Of a stretch of 64,000 bases of DNA, positions 12,621-22,179 are shown piece after piece (positions within the stretch are counted from its first letter, which is position 1; every line of letters starts with the position of its first letter). The stretch lies in contig NW_026623056.1 in NCBI RefSeq assembly GCF_023065955.2, forward strand, positions 87,915,256-87,979,255. Direction: 5' to 3'. This stretch comes from Ursus arctos. Taxonomy: Eukaryota > Chordata > Mammalia > Carnivora > Ursidae. The notes beneath the pieces are model-generated. The model saw nothing but the letters and a program-made list of their open reading frames with translations, did no database searches and was not told where the DNA came from. The translations under genes were made by a program, and so were the position numbers.

Positions 12621-13369
12621 GGACAGTTAGAGAGCCGGGGTGGCCCAGCAATGAGGGCACATGCCACAGTCACGAGCACGTCCAGTCCGTGAGCCTCTCT
12701 CTCCTGTTGCCTGTGACTCTGTGGGAGGACACGTGTTGTTTGTCATGGTTCCCACTGGTAGCAGCACCGGCTGCATCAGGTAGGACGTGCGCCCCCTTGG
12801 GCATCCTCACCCTGCCCTCCAGCCCCTCCCAAGCTGCCCTTGAGGTCCCTGTTGAGGGAGCAGCTGGGAGGTGACACCACCTGCTCACGAGGGCCGTCAG
12901 GGACGGTGGACACCTGGTGGGAGCCCAAATGGACAGGCCTACTCCATGCCCCACTCCTCAGAAAGCAGGCCTCCCAGTGCGTGGAATGGTTGCGTGTCTT
13001 GCTGACTTTCCTCAGGGCCCCACGCAGAGATTTTTCTAAGGATTACTTGAGGACGCCCAGAACACACAGCAATCCTACAAAAGGAAGGAGTCTTTCTTCC
13101 TGCCTGTCCTCTGACCCCCCCAACTGCCCAAACCCAGCACCAATCTGTCCTCCTCCTCCATCTCCATCATGACCACCCCAATGCCAGCCCCCAGTGCTCC
13201 ATGCAGACCCGTGTTTCCCCCCCCATTCCCTTGTCCCCATAGTCACACAGATCTGTGCAGAACACACATCACACCCGTGCCCAGCCACCACCCACCGTCT
13301 CCAGGTCTACACCCGCCCCTGGTGTCTCTACCCTGCACTAGGGAGAGTCTGTGCAGCGGCCCTGCTCCC

Positions 13370-13660
13370 TGCCCCCTTCCCTGTCACCTTTGTCCTGTTT
13401 CCCCAGCCCCAGGAGCACAGCCCTCAGGCTTTACACTCCTGTGCTCTCTGCCTGGAACATTCTGCCCCCTGCCCTCCCAGACTACCTCCTCTTACCTTCA
13501 TCTCAGGCTGAAGGTCACCTCTGGGTGTGGCCTCTGACCCCGTTCACCATCACCCTATTGGAATTCTCCGCAGAGCAGAGATTGCTATTCCTTGTCCCCT
13601 TGTTCTTGATTCCCTGGCCTTGTCCCTCACTAGGTAGGGCATAAGAACTGGGGGTCCTCA
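13370..13660 (+). repeat. L2 LINE 3' fragment
   Basis: 'ctctgcctggaacattctgc', then 'tcatctcaggctgaaggtca', 'cctctgaccccgttcacc' and 'agagcagagattgctattcc' follow the L2 consensus order in sense orientation. Confidence 0.65.
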
Positions 13661-14329
13661 GGCCTCACTGGGTTGTTTTCTCCATCACTGTCCCCCACGC
13701 ACCAGAACAGCACCAAAGACATGGGAGAAGCTGCAGAGACACTCACTACACATGTGGGTGCGAATGAAGGCATAACACACAAGCCCACCTCGGGTCAGAG
13801 AGTCACGTGTGCGGGTGCTTCTCCAAATTGCTCTGCCTGCTCCGTGCCTGAGGCTGACTCCCCGCCAGCACTCCGGGCCCTCGGGGGCTGCCCTGCACCA
13901 GCAGTCCACGGAGGCCTGGATGACAGAGGGGGGCACTTTGTCCCATTCCTGGGACAGCCCCCCACTGGGCTCAGCTGATGCCACTCCCCTGTCCTCCCTC
14001 CAGGACCAGAAGTGGGACTACCTCCCCCTCTGGCTGGTGTCTGGGAGCCCCCTCCTTGGTCCTGCCCTCCTCCCTGCTCCAGCTGGGGACTGTCCCCTGG
14101 CCTCCTCCCTCCTCTGCACCGCGTGGGAGAAGTGCTCCTGCCTGGGGTCGTCCCTGGTCCATCAGCGCACTCTGCTCTCTGTGAGGGAGACCGAGGAGGC
14201 TTTCCTCTCTTACACATTGCACACACACGTTTCTTCTTTTCAGTAATTTATTTATCAATAAGCATTTTTTCAATTCTATTTTTACATTTTCAGGTACTCA
14301 CAAAACAACTACAATAGTCTAGATTCTGT
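13661..14329. other. GC-rich unassigned sequence, then AT-rich transition
   Basis: No gene recognised. Composition drops sharply in GC after about 14220, where the duplicated flank begins. Confidence 0.3.
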
Positions 14330-14549
14330 ATCATGGGGGGTGCGTGTGTGCACGCCCACGTGCCCGGGAGTGTGCGTGTGTCGTCAAGAGAAAACTTTGT
14401 ACTTTGTATAGAATTCATAAGTGTTAAACAATAAATACTACCTTAAACAAAACAACAAAGATTAAGGAAAAAAATTACAGAATAAGAAAGAAATGGCTGC
14501 AAATTCTTAAATTTTCCTATCTATAAGTTTAAGACTAACCTACTGCTAT

Positions 14550-14672
14550 AAATTTAGGACTAAAATATGAATTTAGGAATAAAATTTGAATTTAGGACTA
14601 AAATTTGAATTTAGAACAAAATTTGAATTTAGGACTAAATATAAGTTAGGAGTAAAATTTAATTTACGACTA
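14550..14672. repeat. 19-bp tandem repeat, about six copies
   Basis: The unit is close to 'atttaggactaaaatttga', repeated head to tail with small changes ('ttaggaataaaa', 'ttagaacaaaa', 'ttaggagtaaaa'). It lies in the 3' flank of the cTAGE-like frame. The duplicate flank near 20890-20950 shows no clear array, so the expansion appears specific to this copy. Confidence 0.8.
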
Positions 14673-14747
14673 CACTAACTACTTTATACAGTTTGAGTGG
14701 GATGCTGTTTTAAGTTTTTTTTCTCTTTGTTTTTAAAGCCAATCCCA

Positions 14748-14753
14748 TTTTAT
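14748..14753 (-). promoter_or_regulatory. Candidate polyadenylation signal (AATAAA on minus strand)
   Basis: TTTATT on the plus strand reads AATAAA on the minus strand, about 315 bases after the TGA of the cTAGE-like frame. The hexamer is common by chance in AT-rich DNA, so this is only a candidate. Confidence 0.25.
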
Positions 14754-15067
14754 TCACATCAATATTGAGTTAGTTCTGCAGATCGTAACGCTGGTCCTAG
14801 CGCACGGAAACGGTCTTGTTTTGAACGTCTCTATCCATGTCAACAATAGACATGTCTTAGGTCATTGTGGCATTAATTTAAATCCGAATACCATACCTAC
14901 AGTATATAATTCTAAATCCTCTCATGGGGAAATTCTGTATTCAAGAGAATAGGCACAAAGCTCTGTCTGTACCAGCAGCATAGAGTTCTAGGCTCTACCG
15001 CTGACAGTGACTGTGGCATCAGTTTAGAAGTAGCAGCCCCAGCAGAGACAGAGCAGGGAGACGGGAT

Positions 15068-16642
15068 TCACAGAACTCCAGGCAGAGGCTGAGCCGGGCT
15101 GTGGCTGTTCGGGGCCCGGCTGCCCTGAGCCCAGTCCCTCCTGCAGGCGACCCCGGACTCGGTGCCCTCCCAGGGGGACCTCCCTCCTTCCTGGGGCCCT
15201 GATGACCCCAGGGACCCCCCTGACACTTGCCAGCCTCTGTGGGCTGCGGGCGGAGCTGCAGGAGCCAGAGGGTCACTCAGGAAAGGCGGGCAGTGGGACT
15301 CCACGCCGGCCAGCATCTGCCTCACGTGATCTTTTTCTTCCCTTAGCTCCTCGAACTTTCTCTTGCTGGTCACAGCTGCCGCCCAACTTTTAGCCACTCT
15401 GTCCTGATGGAAGGCGACAGTCTTGTGATGGTGGCAGGCGTTTCTCTCCAGCTCTTCGCCCAGGTCTTGGGCCCTCTTCTTGTAGAGGTTGTGAAACTGG
15501 TGCGTGAAGTTCATCTCCCTATACAGGCCGGCCAGCTTCTTCTTCAGTGCCAAGCACTGATCTTCCCCTTGAAACATTTTCCTGTGAAGTTGCAGGATGT
15601 ATTGGTCCTGTTCATCCGGTACATTCTGGACTTTCAGCTTCAGCTGCCGAATCTCACGGTCCAGCTGGGAATTTTCCTCCCGCAAAGACGCTTCCTGGGT
15701 TTGCAGACTGTGTGTTTGTCGTGTCAGCACTGCGATCTCTGCCCTTTCTGCCCACGGTTGTGTGGCTCTGGCTTGCTGTTGGCCGTCGGGACTTGGAGGG
15801 GACCCAGGGAAGCCAGCATCATCAGTGACACCCTTCAGATGAACTGCGGCCCGATGGGCGGGGTGATGGCCATTTCCTGCTCCCCTCTTCGGCTGGACTC
15901 CGCAGGTCCCGGCCCCGGCGTGATGTGCAGCGAGGTCGGGCGAGGGGACGGCCTGCAGCCCGGGTCCTGCCCTGGACGGTGACCGGCTGGCTTGATCTTC
16001 GGGGACCGGCTCCATGCCTGCCTTCGACGGCTCCAGCCTTTCTTCCCCCTCCTTCTCCTGCCCTCTCTGCCTCCATCTCAAAACTTCTGGGTTGAACAGT
16101 TCTGGACGTTCTGGAAAAGGAGAGTTTCCACTCCAGTCATTCGTTCTTTCTGTCAGAAGTTGTTCTCCATCCTTCTCTGCGTCTCTTAGGATGGGTTCTT
16201 CACCAGTGACCTGGGGGAGTGGAGGAGGCTGGCTCTTCCATGCCTTTTTCAGAAAGTCAACAGTGTCACAACATAGCGACGTCTCCAGGTCTGTGTTCAT
16301 CGCGGACAAGCACAAGGCTTGTAAAGTGGGAGGACTGGCCACCACCCGGGGTGGCTGGAGGGTGTCATCGGCTTGTGTGGTTGGGCCAGTGTCCTCACGG
16401 CCAGCTGCACAGACGTCGTGGTGGGCAGAACACCTCTGGCCCAGCGCCTTCGCACTTCTCAGAGTGAGTCGTCTCTTCACGAGGAAAACCAGCAGCACGG
16501 TGCATACCAGCATCGCCCAGGGCAACACAGAGAGGAGACTTGGGCTGGGTCTCCAGCTCCGAGAAATCAGCCGCAGCGCACCCCACAGGTGCTCCAGGAC
16601 CAGCTGGAAAGCGGATCCGCTGGCCGAAGGCGGGCTCTCCAT
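15068..16642 (-). CDS. cTAGE/MIA2-family (TANGO1-like) intronless open reading frame, probable retrogene
   Basis: An uninterrupted minus-strand frame of 524 codons ends in TGA at 15068. An in-frame upstream ATG lies at 16684, but I chose the ATG at 16642. Its context (GCAGCCATGG) is a near-ideal Kozak site, and the N-terminus 'MESPPSASG' then lines up with the family's usual start. Visible parts: a short N-terminal segment; one hydrophobic helix at about residues 37-55 followed by KRR; a low-complexity, Pro/Gly-rich middle without clear coil (about 60-295); a heptad-rich coiled coil (about 298-448) with family-like motifs 'KKRAQDLGEELER' and 'KFEELREEKDHVRQ'; and a Pro/Ser/Gly-rich tail. MIA2/cTAGE5 proteins sit at ER exit sites and help load bulky cargo with TANGO1 and COPII. 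That is family knowledge, not shown here. At 524 residues it is shorter than the roughly 800-residue family members, and it lacks most of the first coil and the long proline-rich Sec23-binding tail. The intronless state suggests retroposition. Whether it is transcribed is unknown; a decayed retrocopy that happens to stay open is the alternative. Confidence 0.6.
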   Translation of the reverse strand: MESPPSASGSAFQLVLEHLWGALRLISRSWRPSPSLLSVLPWAMLVCTVLLVFLVKRRLTLRSAKALGQRCSAHHDVCAAGREDTGPTTQADDTLQPPRVVASPPTLQALCLSAMNTDLETSLCCDTVDFLKKAWKSQPPPLPQVTGEEPILRDAEKDGEQLLTERTNDWSGNSPFPERPELFNPEVLRWRQRGQEKEGEERLEPSKAGMEPVPEDQASRSPSRAGPGLQAVPSPDLAAHHAGAGTCGVQPKRGAGNGHHPAHRAAVHLKGVTDDAGFPGSPPSPDGQQQARATQPWAERAEIAVLTRQTHSLQTQEASLREENSQLDREIRQLKLKVQNVPDEQDQYILQLHRKMFQGEDQCLALKKKLAGLYREMNFTHQFHNLYKKRAQDLGEELERNACHHHKTVAFHQDRVAKSWAAAVTSKRKFEELREEKDHVRQMLAGVESHCPPFLSDPLAPAAPPAAHRGWQVSGGSLGSSGPQEGGRSPWEGTESGVACRRDWAQGSRAPNSHSPAQPLPGVL

Positions 16643-18410
16643 GGCTGCGTCGGGCTCCACAGCAATGCCTGCGAGTGCCAGCATCCTGTGGCCACAACTG
16701 ACCGCTCAGAACCCTGCGGAGAGTTCCACCTCTGAGGTCAACCAGTGCCTGGCAACCAGAGCAGAGCAGTTGGCCGGGGGAGGGGAGGCCAGCCAGGTTC
16801 TAGAAAACAGTTGTCCCGGACTTTGCTGTGCAGTAGAGAGTTGTCTCAATCACCCAAGCACTGGGGCAGGTGGGAAGGGCTGATCCCAGCCTGGAGCTTA
16901 GCCACTCCAGGCACACCTGGCCCCACAGCAAACCTAGGGGCTCAAAGCAGGGCCGGGTCTGTCTGTCTGTGCGCACAGGGAAGTCAGGGCAGAGTGTTAA
17001 GTCCTCCTTCCCTGGGCGAGGCCCATTCTCCTGATCCGAAGTTCCCCTTTGCTGCAGGGACTCCTGGTCCTTCTGCAAAGTTCCCAGAGTCTCCCTCCTC
17101 CGAGGCTCCCTCCCTCCTCTGTGTGGTCGCTGTGGGCTGGCAGGTCCCTGTGGGTCTGAGACCGAGGATGTCCCCAGAGTTATTACCTAAGAGACCAGCA
17201 TTCCAATGCTAACACCTCAGGAGGAATCAGCTGGAACTGGCAGGGTCTCACAATTTCATAGTCTCTGTGGAGCCAGCCTGTCCTCGATCAATCCAAGCGT
17301 CCCTGCAACGGGATGAGTCTGCTACAGGGTGACCCAGTGACCCGGCCTGTTTCCCTCATGGGGCCCCCTGTGCCTCCCAAGGTGCGCGGTGGAAGGTTCC
17401 CGGTCCAGAGAGTCACCTTCGGAAATGGGTCTCTGAGAAGGGGACAGTTCGTCTTTTGGCTCAGTTTGCCACCTTTTATCTCTTTAATTCACAGGTGGCT
17501 CTCCTGGTATCTCTGTGACAGCGCCTAGCTCAGAGCCCTCTTGTCCAACACCTGGGAGTCTGCCACTTGAGGTTGCTCCCTAACCCCATTACTGGAGAGG
17601 GAACAAGGCAATGGTCATTGCACTCCAGTGGGAGGGTCCTGGAGGTGCCAGTGGACATAGAGTGAGTGTGGGGGCAGTGGTGCTTCCTGAGTGAAGTCAG
17701 ATCCCTTTCAGGGCAGTAGAAGCCAGCTCTCCAACTACAAGTGGTTGGTCTTTTAAAAGGGATGAGAATAGGTTAGGAAAAAAATGACACTAGTCTTCCA
17801 TATACCAGCCCTGAAAAGGTGAAATAAAGTTAACCCTTTGAGCCCTGAAGAAGTCCAGGATATTTTATGGACTGAAATAACCAGGTGCAAGAAAATATAT
17901 AGAGAAAGGACTCAGAGAATGTTCTGGAATGGTAGCCCTTTCCCAACCCCCTTCCATGGAGTGGAATTTAAAGAAGCTGGGAGGAGCCTTTTCCCTTCCC
18001 TTCCCTCCCCTCCCTGCTGTGCTCTGTGCCTCTTCTGTCCTGTCCCAACTCCCCCTCCTCTCCTTTCCTCTGTTATATCCTATTATTTCCCTTCTTTCTT
18101 TGCAGTTTTTAAAATGTATTTTTCAAAGTTTTATGCTGTAAGTATAAACATATATAATCTGTAACTCTTCACAGTTTACACATGTCCAGGTTTGGATTTG
18201 ATCGCCCAGATCATACAGTGTCTCCTGAGGTCTGTCCCCATTGTCCCCTGCATGTGAGCTGCTCCCTGTGACCCCAGACAGAAGCACCACTCCCCTGAGC
18301 AGCCTCAAGCCCCTGCTTGCAGCACTTGGAGTATGGGCTCTATGTCCTCTTGGGTCTCCGTGCTCAGGCAGCTCACAGCCTCCCCTGCTCTGCGCAGAGT
18401 GCTGCCTGCT
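16643..18410. other. Upstream region of the cTAGE-like frame; no recognisable gene
   Basis: This is GC-rich unique-looking DNA between the start of the minus-strand frame and an L1. I see no TATA box or dense CpG island. Any promoter for the frame should lie in about the first kilobase. Confidence 0.4.
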
Positions 18411-19275
18411 TTTTCTTTTCTTTTCTTTTTAGATTTTATTTATTTATTTATTTTTAATTTTTTATTTTATTTATTTATTTTCTTGATGTAAAGTTCGATG
18501 ATTCATTAATTGCGTATAACACCCAGTGCACCATGCTATACGTGCCCTCCTTACTACCCATCACCAGTCTATCCCATTCCCCCACCCCCCTCCCCTCTGA
18601 AGCCTTCAGTTTGTTTCTCAGAGTCCATAGTCTCTCATGCTTCATTCCCCCTTCTGATTACCCCCCCTTTCTTTATCCCTTTCTTCCCCTACCGATCTTC
18701 CTAGTTCTTATGTTCCATAGATGAGAGAAATCATATATTTGTCTTTCTCTGCTTGACTTATTTCACTTAGCATTATCTCCTCCAGTGCCGTCCATGTTGC
18801 AGCAAATGTTGAGAAATCATTCTTTTTGATGGCTGAGTAATATTCCATTGTATATATGGACCACAGCTTCTTAATCCAGTCATCTGTTGAAGGGCATCTC
18901 GGCTCCTTCCACGATTTAGCTATTGTGGACAATGCTGCTATGAACATTGGGGTGCATATGGCCCTTCTCTTCACTACGTCTGTATCTTTGGGGTAAATAC
19001 CCAGTAGTGCAATGGCTGGGTCATAGGGTAGCTCAATTTTTAACTTTTTAAGGGACCTCCACACGGTTTTCCAGAGTGGCTGTACCAACTTGCATTCCCA
19101 CCAATAATGTAGGAGGGATCCCCTTTCTCCACATCCTCTCCAACAGTTGTTGTTTCTTGCCTTGTCAATTTTTGCCATTCTAACTGGCGGAAGGTGGTAT
19201 CTTCGTGTGGTTTTGATTTGAATTTCCCTGATGGCTAATGATTTTGAACATTTTTTCATGTGTCTGTTAGCCATT
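18411..19275 (-). mobile_element. Young-looking 5'-truncated L1, antisense, with 188-codon ORF2 C-terminal frame
   Basis: The minus strand keeps one open frame (18708-19274) covering the ORF2 C-terminus, including '[14 protein letters not shown]' and '[17 protein letters not shown]'. After it come a 3' UTR and A-rich tail. The endonuclease and reverse-transcriptase domains are absent, so it is a dead 3' fragment despite the open frame. Confidence 0.9.
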
Positions 19276-19276
19276 T

Positions 19277-19795
19277 TTTAGATTTTATTTAAATTCAAGT
19301 TGGTTAACATATAGTGTATTATTAGTTTCAGAGATAGAATTTAGTGATTCATCACTTGCATACAATACCCGGTGCTCATTACATCAAGTGCTGTCCTTAA
19401 TGCCCGTTGACCAGTTACCCCATCCCCTCTCCTCCAGCAACTCTTAGTTTGTTTCCTAGAGCTAAGAGCCTCTTATGGTTTGCCTCCCTCTCTGTTTTTG
19501 TCTTAATTTTCCTTCCCTTCCCCTATGCTCATCTGTTTTGTTTCTTAAATTCCACATATGAGTGAAGTCATATGGTATTTGTCTTTCTCTGACCGACTTA
19601 TTTCACTTAGCATAATGCCCTCTAGTTCCATCCACATCATTGCAAATGGCAAGACTTCCCTCTTTTTGATGCCTGAGTAATATAGACACACCACATCTCC
19701 TTTATCCATTCACCTTGATAGACATCTGGGCTCTTTCCATAGTTTGGCTGTTGTAGGCATTGCTGCTGTAAACAGTGGGGTGCAGGTGCCACTTT
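19277..19795 (-). mobile_element. L1 3' end, antisense
   Basis: The 3' UTR tail ('gattttatttaaattcaagt', 'gttggttaacatatagtgta') and the ORF2 end region ('gagtgaagtcatatggtatt') lie on the minus strand. It abuts the preceding L1 directly. Confidence 0.85.
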
Positions 19796-20345
19796 GACCA
19801 CAAATCAGGCCTCAACCGGTACAAAAAGATTGAGGTCATACCATTCATAGTTTCAGACCACAATGCGATGAAACTTGCAGTGAACCACAAGAAAAAATTT
19901 AGAAAGACCCCACATACATAGAGGTTAAAGAGCATCCTACTAAGGGATGAATGGGTTCACCAGGACATTAAAGAAGAATTTAAAAAATACATGGAAGCAA
20001 ATGAAAATGAAAACAGAACAGCCCAAAACCTTTGGGACGCAGCAAAGATGGTCCAAAGAGGGAAGTACATAGCGATACAGGCCTTCCTCACGAAGCAAGC
20101 GGAGCCTCAAATACACGAGCTAAACCTACATCTAAAGGAGCTGGAACAAGAACAGCGAATAAAACCTAAATCCAGCAGGAGAGGAAATAACAAAGATTAG
20201 AGCAGAAATAAAGGAGATAGAGATCGAAACAACAGATCAACGGAACAAGGAGCTGGTTATTTGAAAGAATTAACAAAATCAATAAACCCTTAGCCAGATT
20301 TATCAGAAAAGAGAAAGACCCAAATAAATAAAATCATGAAGGAAA
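19796..20345 (+). mobile_element. L1 ORF2 fragment between endonuclease and reverse transcriptase, sense
   Basis: Translation shows LINE-1 ORF2 text: 'SDHNAMKLAVNHKKK' and, at 19991-20200, 'NLWDAAKMVQRGKYIAIQAF' and 'LHLKELEQEQ'. It runs opposite to the adjoining L1 3' end, so it is either the inverted 5' part of that element or a separate insertion. Confidence 0.85.
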
Positions 20346-20440
20346 GAGGCTGCCTACATTTCCACTTTCCACTGCAGGGTCACCTTTGAACTGTGCTCCC
20401 TCCCATGTGTATGTGTGTGAGAGTGTATTTAATAGTTTAT

Positions 20441-20449
20441 ATGTGTGTG

Positions 20450-20487
<38 letters not shown>
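20441..20487. repeat. (TG)n microsatellite
   Basis: Nearly uninterrupted TG dinucleotides, in the flank of the truncated cTAGE-like copy. Confidence 0.95.
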
Positions 20488-20488
<1 letters not shown>

Positions 20489-20574
20489 TTGCCATCAAGG
20501 GGAAACTTTTATCAAGGGAAACTTTTATTTTGTCTGATAAATATTAGAAACATTTAAAGAACAAATAATATTTT

Positions 20575-20783
20575 ATTTATTTATTTATTATTATTTTTAA
20601 AGATTTTATTTATTTATGTGACAGAGAGACAGCCAGCGAGAGAGGGACCACAAGCAGGGGGAGTGGGAGAGGAAGAAGCAGGCTCCCAGCAGAGGAGCCT
20701 GATGCGGGGCTCGATCCCAGAACCCCGGGATCACGCCCTGAGCCGAAGGCAGACGCTTAACGACTGTGCCACCCAAGCGCCCC
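20575..20783 (-). mobile_element. Can-SINE, antisense
   Basis: The minus strand begins 'ggggcgcttgggtggcacag' and ends in a TTTATT-rich tail. The target-site duplication 'acaaataatatttta' lies at about 20561-20575 and 20784-20798. Confidence 0.95.
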
Positions 20784-20971
20784 ACAAATAATATTTTAAA
20801 CAGATTAACAAAGGTTTAACAATTACAAAATAAGAAACAGTGGTTGGGAAATATGAACTCCTCTAAAGTAATGAAAGAATGTGGGGCTACACGAATAAAA
20901 CTTTCTAAACAAATCGAAATTCTAAAGCACATCAAAATTCCTCCTGGCAAATATTAAATTACGTGTACTGA

Positions 20972-20973
20972 TT

Positions 20974-21029
<56 letters not shown>

Positions 21030-21031
21030 TT
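20972..21031. repeat. (TTTC)n microsatellite
   Basis: About 14 tetranucleotide units abutting the tail of the next SINE, probably grown from its A-rich tail. Confidence 0.95.
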
Positions 21032-21206
21032 TAGGATTTTATTTATTTGAAAGTGAGGGAGCAAGAGCAGGGGGAAGAGCAGAGGGAAAGGGAGAAGCAG
21101 ACTCTCCGCTATCGGGGAGCCCAACATGGAACTCGATTCCTAGACCCTGAGATCATGACCTGAGCTGAAGTCAGATGCTTAACCGACTGAGCCACCCAGG
21201 CGCCTC
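21032..21206 (-). mobile_element. Can-SINE, antisense
   Basis: The minus strand begins 'aggcgcctgggtggctcagt', with B-box-like and CT-rich parts as in the other copies. The duplication at the ends is unclear because of the TTTC expansion. Confidence 0.9.
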
Positions 21207-21537
21207 TACTTGTACCACTTTCTAATGATAGCTTCCAGCCCACAGAAATGGACTTCATTGTTTTAGGTGTCTCTCTCCTGTCAAACTCGGATGATGGTTT
21301 GTCCTAGTGGACCTGTCATTCAAATCAAAACACAATACTTGAACTATCTAATTCTACGGGGTCCATGATGAGGAAATCTGTATTCGAGAGAATTTTTTTC
21401 ACTGAATCTATATTTTAAAAATATTAATTTAAGTTATAAAACAAATTTCAATAAGAGCAATCATGGCATCAGTTAAATAATAGTAGCTAAACTAAAAAGA
21501 GAAAAATCAATTTTAATGAGAGAAAATCCACGCACAT

Positions 21538-22003
21538 GCTGTGCCTCGGATGTGTCTGTTCAAGGCCTGGCTACACAGGGCTGAGCCCCACTTGCAGGGG
21601 ACTCCCCACTCTGCGCCCTCCTAGGGGGACCTCCCTCCTTCCTGGCGTCCTGATGACCCCAGGGACCCCCCTGATACTTGCCAGCCTCTGTGGGCTGCGG
21701 GCGGAGCTGCAGGAGCCAGAGGGTCACTCAGGAAAGGCGGGCAGTGGGACTCCACGCCGGCCAGCATCTGCCTCACGCGATCGTTTTCTTTCCTTAGCTC
21801 CTCGAACTTTCTCTCGCTGGACGCAGCTGCCACACAGCTTTTGGCTGCTTTGTCCCGATGGAAGAGGACAGCCTTGCGATAGTGACAGGTGTTTCTCTCC
21901 AGCTCTTTGTCCAAATCATGGGTCATCCTCCTGTAGAGCTTGTGCGTCTCACAGATGGAGCTCATATGTCTGCACACAGTGGGAAGTTTCTCCATCACTC
22001 TGG
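21538..22003 (-). pseudogene. Truncated second copy of the cTAGE/MIA2-like sequence
   Basis: On the minus strand this stretch encodes the C-terminal part of the same protein as 15068-16642. It has coil residues resembling 'DLDKELERNTCHYRKAV', then the tail beginning 'MLAGVESHCPPFLSDPLAP'. A TAG at 21621-21623 replaces the Trp codon of the other copy, so the frame stops about 34 codons early. Nucleotide homology continues past the stop to about 21538. Upstream coding sequence is missing: at about 22003 the homology gives way to an L1 3' end followed by an older repeat. It has no start, transmembrane helix or N-terminal half, so I call it a pseudogene fragment. It was probably produced by segmental duplication rather than a separate retroposition, because the 3' flanks also match. 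Confidence 0.75.
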
Positions 22004-22175
22004 GAAACAAACTGAGGGTTACAAAAGGGAGGGTGTGGAGGGATGGGGTAACTGGGTGATGGGGATTAAGGAGGGCACATGGGGTGATGAGCACTGGGTG
22101 TTATACGCAACTAATGAATCGTCGAACGCTACATCAAAAACTAATGATGTAACTGCACGTAAAAAAAAAAAAAAA
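22003..22175 (+). mobile_element. 5'-truncated L1 3' end, sense
   Basis: 'ctctgggaaacaaactgagg', 'ggggtaactgggtgatgggg' and 'tgagcactgggtgttatacg', ending in an A run. It marks the point where the cTAGE-like copy is cut off. Confidence 0.9.
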
Positions 22176-22179
22176 AGAA

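Larger units (their letters stand above)
14330..15067. repeat. 3' flank of the cTAGE-like frame, duplicated at 20400-21537
   Basis: Short blocks match in the same order as 20400-21537. They include a TG-rich stretch followed by 'gtcaagagaaaacttt' versus 'atcaaggggaaactttt'; 'aattacagaataagaaa' versus 'aattacaaaataagaaac'; and 'ctgtattcaagagaat' versus 'ctgtattcgagagaat'. Divergence is high and SINEs have inserted only in the other copy. The region may include the 3' UTR of the minus-strand frame. Confidence 0.6.
20400..21537. repeat. Diverged duplicate of the 14330-15067 flank, with two SINE insertions
   Basis: This is colinear with 14330-15067 over several short anchors. It is enlarged by a TG microsatellite, a Can-SINE at 20575-20783, and a TTTC repeat plus a second SINE at about 20972-21206. 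It sits directly 3' of the truncated cTAGE-like copy on the minus strand, as its partner sits 3' of the intact copy. Confidence 0.6.

Noticed and set aside
8498..14317. Many overlapping open frames of 60-150 codons on both strands
   Set aside because: The region is GC-rich, frames overlap in several phases on both strands, translations are low-complexity and match no family I recognise. L2 and LTR-like repeats cover part of it.
15202..16883. Plus-strand open frames of up to 289 codons opposite the cTAGE-like gene
   Set aside because: They are antisense shadows of the minus-strand frame, and their translations lack recognisable domains.
18708..19274. 188-codon minus-strand open frame as a host gene
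   Set aside because: It is LINE-1 ORF2 C-terminal sequence in a 5'-truncated element.
19991..20200. 69-codon plus-strand open frame as a gene
   Set aside because: It is LINE-1 ORF2 linker sequence between endonuclease and reverse transcriptase.
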